From positions 1 to 10,209 of the forward strand of contig USES01000027.1 of the NCBI GenBank assembly GCA_900553785.1: a DNA stretch of 10,209 nucleotides, written 5' to 3'. Below, one piece after another: positions 6,336 to 10,209 of the stretch. The stretch comes from an uncultured Clostridium sp. (GTDB taxonomy: Bacteria; Bacillota; Clostridia; TANB77; CAG-465). Positions within the stretch are counted from its first letter, which is position 1. Each line of letters opens with the position of its first letter. Made by a program: the position numbers and the translations under genes. The notes beneath the pieces were generated by a model that worked only from the letters and a program-made list of their open reading frames with translations, made no database searches and was not told the DNA's origin.

Positions 6336-6389
6336 TTAGAAGGCTTTTTTGCCCCCCCCCCCATTTACATTATTTTCCATAGTTCTCAT
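6336..6389 (-). CDS. Putative 17-residue leader peptide containing a poly-G tract
   Basis: The frame MRTMENNVNGGGGKKAF starts at the ATG 6387-6389 and has a good AAGGAG site (6398-6403) eight bases upstream. The four glycines are encoded by the 11-G run plus C. One extra G (or a loss of two) would shift the frame. It would then bypass the TAA at 6336-6338 and stay open for 60 further codons to a TAG at 6169-6171, giving a 73-residue product. One fewer G gives an 18-residue product. I recognise no homologue. It may be a leader peptide, a phase-variable gene or a spurious ORF. A candidate promoter lies 27 bases upstream, and the long hairpin follows 29 bases after the stop. Confidence 0.4.
   Translation of the reverse strand: MRTMENNVNGGGGKKAF
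6352..6362. repeat. Homopolymer of 11 C (11 G on the transcribed-sense minus strand)
   Basis: Eleven consecutive C residues sit in a region of roughly 70% A+T, where such a run is very unlikely by chance. Tracts of this length are prone to slipped-strand mispairing and serve as phase-variation switches in many host-associated bacteria. The exact length is also the base call most likely to be wrong in this window. Confidence 0.9.
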
Positions 6390-6415
6390 TTGTCTTTCTC
6401 CTTCATTTCGGGTAT

Positions 6416-6444
6416 ATTTTATACTAAAATTTTATTATTTTCAA
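6416..6444 (-). promoter_or_regulatory. Candidate promoter for the poly-G short ORF and structured leader
   Basis: The minus strand carries TTGAAA (6439-6444), 17 bases, then TAAAAT (6416-6421), each five of six against consensus. The expected start near 6409 leaves a short leader that contains the AAGGAG site at 6398-6403. No GC-rich terminator separates this from the addA stop at 6479, so read-through from addA could also supply the RNA. AT-richness makes chance matches possible. Confidence 0.45.
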
Positions 6445-6478
6445 TAACTTATTTAACGTTTTTATAAATATATATGTA

Positions 6479-9400
6479 TCAACTATCTGTATTTTCCTTT
6501 ATATCTATTTTTATCAATCTATCCAACGAAAATGAATATATGTATACTACCGCATCTTTTCCTAAGGCTAATTTTATTCCCCTTTTATATACCGAAAGTT
6601 GCGGTAAATATCTTTCTTTCAACTCTTCTTGCGTGTCTACCCTATCTGTTTTAAAGTCTACAATGATGCATTCATCTTCATTTTCAATGTACATGTCTAT
6701 TATTCCTTGAATTAAACTAGGCTCTTCAAGCTCGTTTTCTACAATACCAGATAACTTATCTTTTATTACAAATTCATATTCCTTTTCTATTTTACTATTC
6801 TTTGTAATTATATTTTGACTCTTCAAACTCTCTATCATTTTTAGTATTCTTTTGGCAAGTAAAGCTTTATTCAAGTTATTTGCATTGAATTCTTCCAAAA
6901 CTCTGTTCGTACTATTTAAAACATCATCATAACTTGCATTAACTAAATCCGTAAGCTCTATTATTTTATGTACACATGTTCCAAAACTTACTGAATCAAC
7001 CTTTGTTTTAAGTATCTTTGGACTCTCTTCATATATATTCAAGTTTTCCTCTTCCAATTTACTGTTTAATGAAGTAGCTGTATATTTTTGCATTATGTCT
7101 TTTGATGATTCAAAAGCATAATTTAGTTTTAAACTGTTTTTTATTTCTTCCACTTTATTTATATCTACTGAACAACTTAATAAATCTGCTATATTTTTAA
7201 AATTGTCTAATGGATTTTCTTTTTCATTTAGTATATCTTCCTGCACCTTTTCTTCCGATTTAATTACATTTATTTCGTAATTTTCATTATTAGAAGCCAT
7301 TAAACCTACTAATATATTCTTTAAGTGGCTATTATTTTGTTGTAATATTGTTTGCGATACAACTCCATCAGATATCTGCATGCTGACTTCTTCAATATAC
7401 TTGTCTGCACTTTTTATAGTACCATATATTATTAGTTTTTCCTTTGCACGGGTAAGAGCCACATAAAGCAAGCGCAACAACTCGGATTTTTGCTTATATT
7501 TTATATTTGATTTTATTGCCATATTAACTATAGACGGATAAGTAATATTATACTCTTTGTCTAATATGTTAATTCCAATACCTATATTATTATCTAGTAA
7601 TATCTTATCTTTAATATCTGGAAACCTAAAAGTTCTCGCCATATTCATTAAAATAACGACTGGAAACTCTAGTCCTTTACTATGATGTATCGTCATAATC
7701 CTCACAACATTTTCATTCTCACCAACTAATTGAGGGCCATCACTTGAGCTTTCTTTTTTACGAATATTTTCTATGTACTGTATAAACGAATATATTGTTG
7801 GATTTTGAGTAGCTTCAAAATCCTTTGCAATTTGTATAAGTGCATCCATGTTTATTTGTTTTTGATTTCCATTTTGTGTAAGTAATACTTGATCATATAT
7901 TCCAGTCATGTTGTATAACTCTACTATGCCATCTGAAATTCCATGTGTTCTAATAATAATTCTAAATTTACTTAGCAATTCTAAAAAACAAATGATTTTT
8001 CTTTTTAATATGTCATCTTCACACTTTTCGTTACATTTTAATAAAGCTGTATACATTAACCCTGTTTTGTCCCATGAACGTATTTCTACCATATCATCTA
8101 ACGTAAACTCTCCTATTTTACTATACATTACTCCAACTAAAGGAATATCTTCCATAGGATTATCTAATATTTTTAAAAAGTCCATTACGAGCTTTATTTC
8201 TGTAGTTTCATAAAAACTTACTTTGCTATTAGAGTAAGCTGGTATTTTTTCTCTATTTAATACCTCTGCTATCTTATCTGCCACACCAGTAGCAACTTGA
8301 AGTAATATAACTATGTCTTTATATTCACACTTTCTATATTCTTTCTTCTTCAAATCATAAACAGTAAATTCATTTACAAGTTTTTTTATTTTTTTAGCTA
8401 CTTCTTTACTTTCACGTTCTATGCTAGTTGAAATCTCCAAATCGTCATCTATAGAGGACTTGTCCCACTCAATTAAATTTATTTCCGTCATATAATTATT
8501 TTCTGCATTTTCTTCATCATAGAGTTTTCCATACTTTAAAGTTTCCTTTTCAGTATAACGTGCGCCACCAAATTCTAATGTCATAATTTTTTCAAATATA
8601 TCATTTATACTATTTAAAACTTCTTTCCTACTTCTAAAATTTTTATCTAGTATTATTTTTACTTCAGATGTATCTTTACTTTTAGTGTCCTCACTAAAAC
8701 TTTCATATTTACTACTAAACAATTCTGGAGCTGCATTTCTAAAACCATATATACTTTGCTTTACATCACCTACCATAATACAATTATTGCACTTTGCTAT
8801 GGTAGAGATAATTTTTTCTTGAGCATATGATGTATCTTGATACTCATCAACATATATAGTATCAAACTTTGATTTATACCTTTCTACAACCTCATCATTT
8901 TGAAGAGCAATAAGTGCTAATTCTTCGTAATCTGTAAAATCTATAACACATTTTTTTTGTTTCTTTAAAGAATACATCTCTTTAACCTTAGATATAAACT
9001 GAAACAACCACTCTATACAAGGAATCATTTTATTTTGTTCAACAAGAATTCCCTCTGTATTTTTATATGCTATCTTGCTAAAAGAACGAATATCATCTAC
9101 GATCTTCTTTCTGACACTTAAAATATTATCTTTTGTTTCTGTATCACTTCCTGTATACCTTGGCATGTTAGGCAATTGAGTAGCTTTGTCTAATTTTAAA
9201 CGCATGCTATCATATAAAGGTTCATCCAAAACATCTTTTACATTTTTCTTTAATAGTTCTAAAATCTCTTTATGTTTTAGGAACTCATCATAACCTTCTA
9301 ACTTAGATATTACTTGTTCTAACTCTAAATAATTTAACCTAAGATGCGCTTTTATATCATATATAATCTTTTGACCAACGTCCGTTTCAGATAAGTCTGA

Positions 9401-10009
9401 TACATTACTCATGTCATACACAGCTAAGACTTTCTGTTTAAAATCTTCTTTATCTGTAACTCTAGAATAAAAATCATACAGCTTCTGACTAAGTGATACC
9501 AACTCTTCTTCAGATCCAAGAATCTCCAACACATCATAAAAAGCTGGATTCTTTCTTTCATATTCCTCATCTATAACTTCGTTAATAGCTTCTGTAAGCA
9601 TTATATTAGCACGTGAAGCATCTATTGTAGTAACGTTTGGGTCAACTCCTAAAATATAAAAATTATCCTTTATAACAGATAAACAAAATGAGTGAATTGT
9701 AGAAATATTGGCACTCCACGCCTTATTTATTTGTCTAGATATATGAAATGCTAATTCTGTATCACCAAGTTCTGTAGCACTTTTTAGTACCTCTTGAAGT
9801 TTTTTTACAATACGTTCCCTTAATTCAGATGCTGCTGCATTAGTAAACGTCACTATTAAAAGACTATCTATTTGTTTTCTCTCATTTACAATACTATTTA
9901 TTATCTTTTCCACTACAACAAACGTTTTACCACTTCCAGCAGATGCTGCTACAAGCATTGTTTTGTTTTTAGTAGTTATTATACTTTCTTGCTCTGGTGT
10001 TAAATTCAT
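6479..10009 (-). CDS. addA: ATP-dependent helicase/nuclease subunit A of AddAB
   Basis: AddA pairs with AddB to resect double-strand breaks and load RecA, as RecBCD does in E. coli. The 1176 residues are close to the usual ~1200. UvrD-type superfamily 1 helicase motifs appear in order: Walker A AASAGSGKT (21-29), Ia LLIVTFTNAAASELRERI (50-67), II VDEYQD (387-392), III GDVKQSIYGFR (414-424), IV NFRS (457-460), V IMTIHHSKGLEFPVVIL (771-787) and VI LLYVALTRAKEKL (847-859). The C-terminal PD-(D/E)XK nuclease domain shows FGTCVHKIIE (1009-1018), GIIDMY (D1105) and VDFKTD (D1118, K1120), so the nuclease looks active. The start MNLTPEQ matches the family's N-terminus. Its GAGAGG site (10021-10026) is 11 bases away, which is rather far. 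addB normally precedes addA, but here a promoter and a terminator-like hairpin lie directly upstream, so addB is elsewhere or beyond them. Confidence 0.96.
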   Translation of the reverse strand: MNLTPEQESIITTKNKTMLVAASAGSGKTFVVVEKIINSIVNERKQIDSLLIVTFTNAAASELRERIVKKLQEVLKSATELGDTELAFHISRQINKAWSANISTIHSFCLSVIKDNFYILGVDPNVTTIDASRANIMLTEAINEVIDEEYERKNPAFYDVLEILGSEEELVSLSQKLYDFYSRVTDKEDFKQKVLAVYDMSNVSDLSETDVGQKIIYDIKAHLRLNYLELEQVISKLEGYDEFLKHKEILELLKKNVKDVLDEPLYDSMRLKLDKATQLPNMPRYTGSDTETKDNILSVRKKIVDDIRSFSKIAYKNTEGILVEQNKMIPCIEWLFQFISKVKEMYSLKKQKKCVIDFTDYEELALIALQNDEVVERYKSKFDTIYVDEYQDTSYAQEKIISTIAKCNNCIMVGDVKQSIYGFRNAAPELFSSKYESFSEDTKSKDTSEVKIILDKNFRSRKEVLNSINDIFEKIMTLEFGGARYTEKETLKYGKLYDEENAENNYMTEINLIEWDKSSIDDDLEISTSIERESKEVAKKIKKLVNEFTVYDLKKKEYRKCEYKDIVILLQVATGVADKIAEVLNREKIPAYSNSKVSFYETTEIKLVMDFLKILDNPMEDIPLVGVMYSKIGEFTLDDMVEIRSWDKTGLMYTALLKCNEKCEDDILKRKIICFLELLSKFRIIIRTHGISDGIVELYNMTGIYDQVLLTQNGNQKQINMDALIQIAKDFEATQNPTIYSFIQYIENIRKKESSSDGPQLVGENENVVRIMTIHHSKGLEFPVVILMNMARTFRFPDIKDKILLDNNIGIGINILDKEYNITYPSIVNMAIKSNIKYKQKSELLRLLYVALTRAKEKLIIYGTIKSADKYIEEVSMQISDGVVSQTILQQNNSHLKNILVGLMASNNENYEINVIKSEEKVQEDILNEKENPLDNFKNIADLLSCSVDINKVEEIKNSLKLNYAFESSKDIMQKYTATSLNSKLEEENLNIYEESPKILKTKVDSVSFGTCVHKIIELTDLVNASYDDVLNSTNRVLEEFNANNLNKALLAKRILKMIESLKSQNIITKNSKIEKEYEFVIKDKLSGIVENELEEPSLIQGIIDMYIENEDECIIVDFKTDRVDTQEELKERYLPQLSVYKRGIKLALGKDAVVYIYSFSLDRLIKIDIKENTDS

Positions 10010-10065
10010 ATATTTATTTACCTCTCACATGTATTTTATCATAAAAAAGCTTATAATGGAATTTT

Positions 10066-10094
10066 AATATATAGAAAACAAAAAAACTAGTCAA
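10066..10094 (-). promoter_or_regulatory. Probable sigma-A promoter of addA
   Basis: The minus strand has TTGACT (10089-10094), a 17-base spacer, then TATATT (10066-10071), both five of six against consensus. The start would lie near 10059, giving a 5' UTR of about 50 bases. The remainder of 10010-10160 is AT-rich and shows no gene. This is the best promoter match in the window and suggests addA is transcribed from its own promoter. Confidence 0.6.
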
Positions 10095-10163
10095 ATTTAT
10101 TTTTAGAAAACACATATGTATAATCTCTTAATAACCAAATGATTTCTAAAATAAAATAAAATT

Positions 10164-10187
10164 CCACCAGCTTAGCTGGTGGTTTTT
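10164..10187. terminator. Bidirectional intrinsic terminator hairpin
   Basis: CCACCAGC (10164-10171) and GCTGGTGG (10175-10182) form a perfect, GC-rich 8-bp stem with a TTA loop, followed on the plus strand by TTTTT (10183-10187). On the minus strand it is followed by AATTTTATTTTATTTT. No plus-strand gene in the window runs into it, so it most likely ends a minus-strand gene beyond the right edge. A mobile-element end is another possibility. A second small palindrome, GCCTATAAGGC, follows at 10195-10205. Confidence 0.75.
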
Positions 10188-10209
10188 CATTTGCGCCTAT
10201 AAGGCTTGT

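Noticed and set aside
6474..6710. Plus-strand open frame covering the 3' end of addA
   Set aside because: It overlaps the conserved nuclease motif region of addA in antisense and resembles no protein I know.
7908..8213. Plus-strand open frame inside addA
   Set aside because: Antisense shadow of an intact helicase gene with no independent coding signal.

Overview
The window is AT-rich DNA, by eye roughly 30% G+C. It carries clostridial-type fermentation genes (pyruvate formate-lyase and a bifunctional AdhE), an AddA recombination nuclease, and a pilin-like protein whose N-terminal segment (ISLIVLVITIIVM) I associate with uncultured gut Clostridia. The best guess is a strictly fermentative anaerobic Firmicute of class Clostridia. 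The genus cannot be read from the sequence. Every convincing gene is on the minus strand, so transcription runs from high to low coordinates.

In transcription order, the far right (10010-10209) holds a strong symmetrical hairpin/terminator and a good sigma-A-type promoter for addA. The addA gene (6479-10009) encodes the 1176-residue helicase-nuclease subunit of the AddAB double-strand-break repair enzyme. No addB is visible beside it.

Between addA and the next large gene lies a 427-base region (6052-6478) that is the most unusual part of the window. It contains, in order: a candidate promoter; a 17-codon ORF with a good ribosome binding site, interrupted by an 11-G homopolymer; a long imperfect hairpin whose mismatches become G-U pairs only on the minus-strand RNA; an AT-rich 9-bp hairpin; a second promoter; and a predicted three-way-junction 5' UTR. 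This leads into a gene for a type IV pilin-like, Ig-like-domain surface protein (5134-6051), which ends at an intrinsic terminator (5071-5110).

The left half is a probable four-gene operon: a small GNAT protein (4722-4979), adhE (2086-4695), an APH/choline-kinase-fold phosphotransferase (1325-2086, sharing one base with the adhE stop codon) and pflB (1279 to beyond the left edge). PflB cleaves pyruvate to formate and acetyl-CoA. AdhE reduces acetyl-CoA to ethanol and regenerates NAD+, so the two enzymes form the mixed-acid ethanol branch. The kinase and the acetyltransferase are passengers of unknown substrate. No enzymatic gene in the window looks broken. The novelty lies in the structured leader upstream of the pilin-like gene and in the operon's two unexplained accessory genes.
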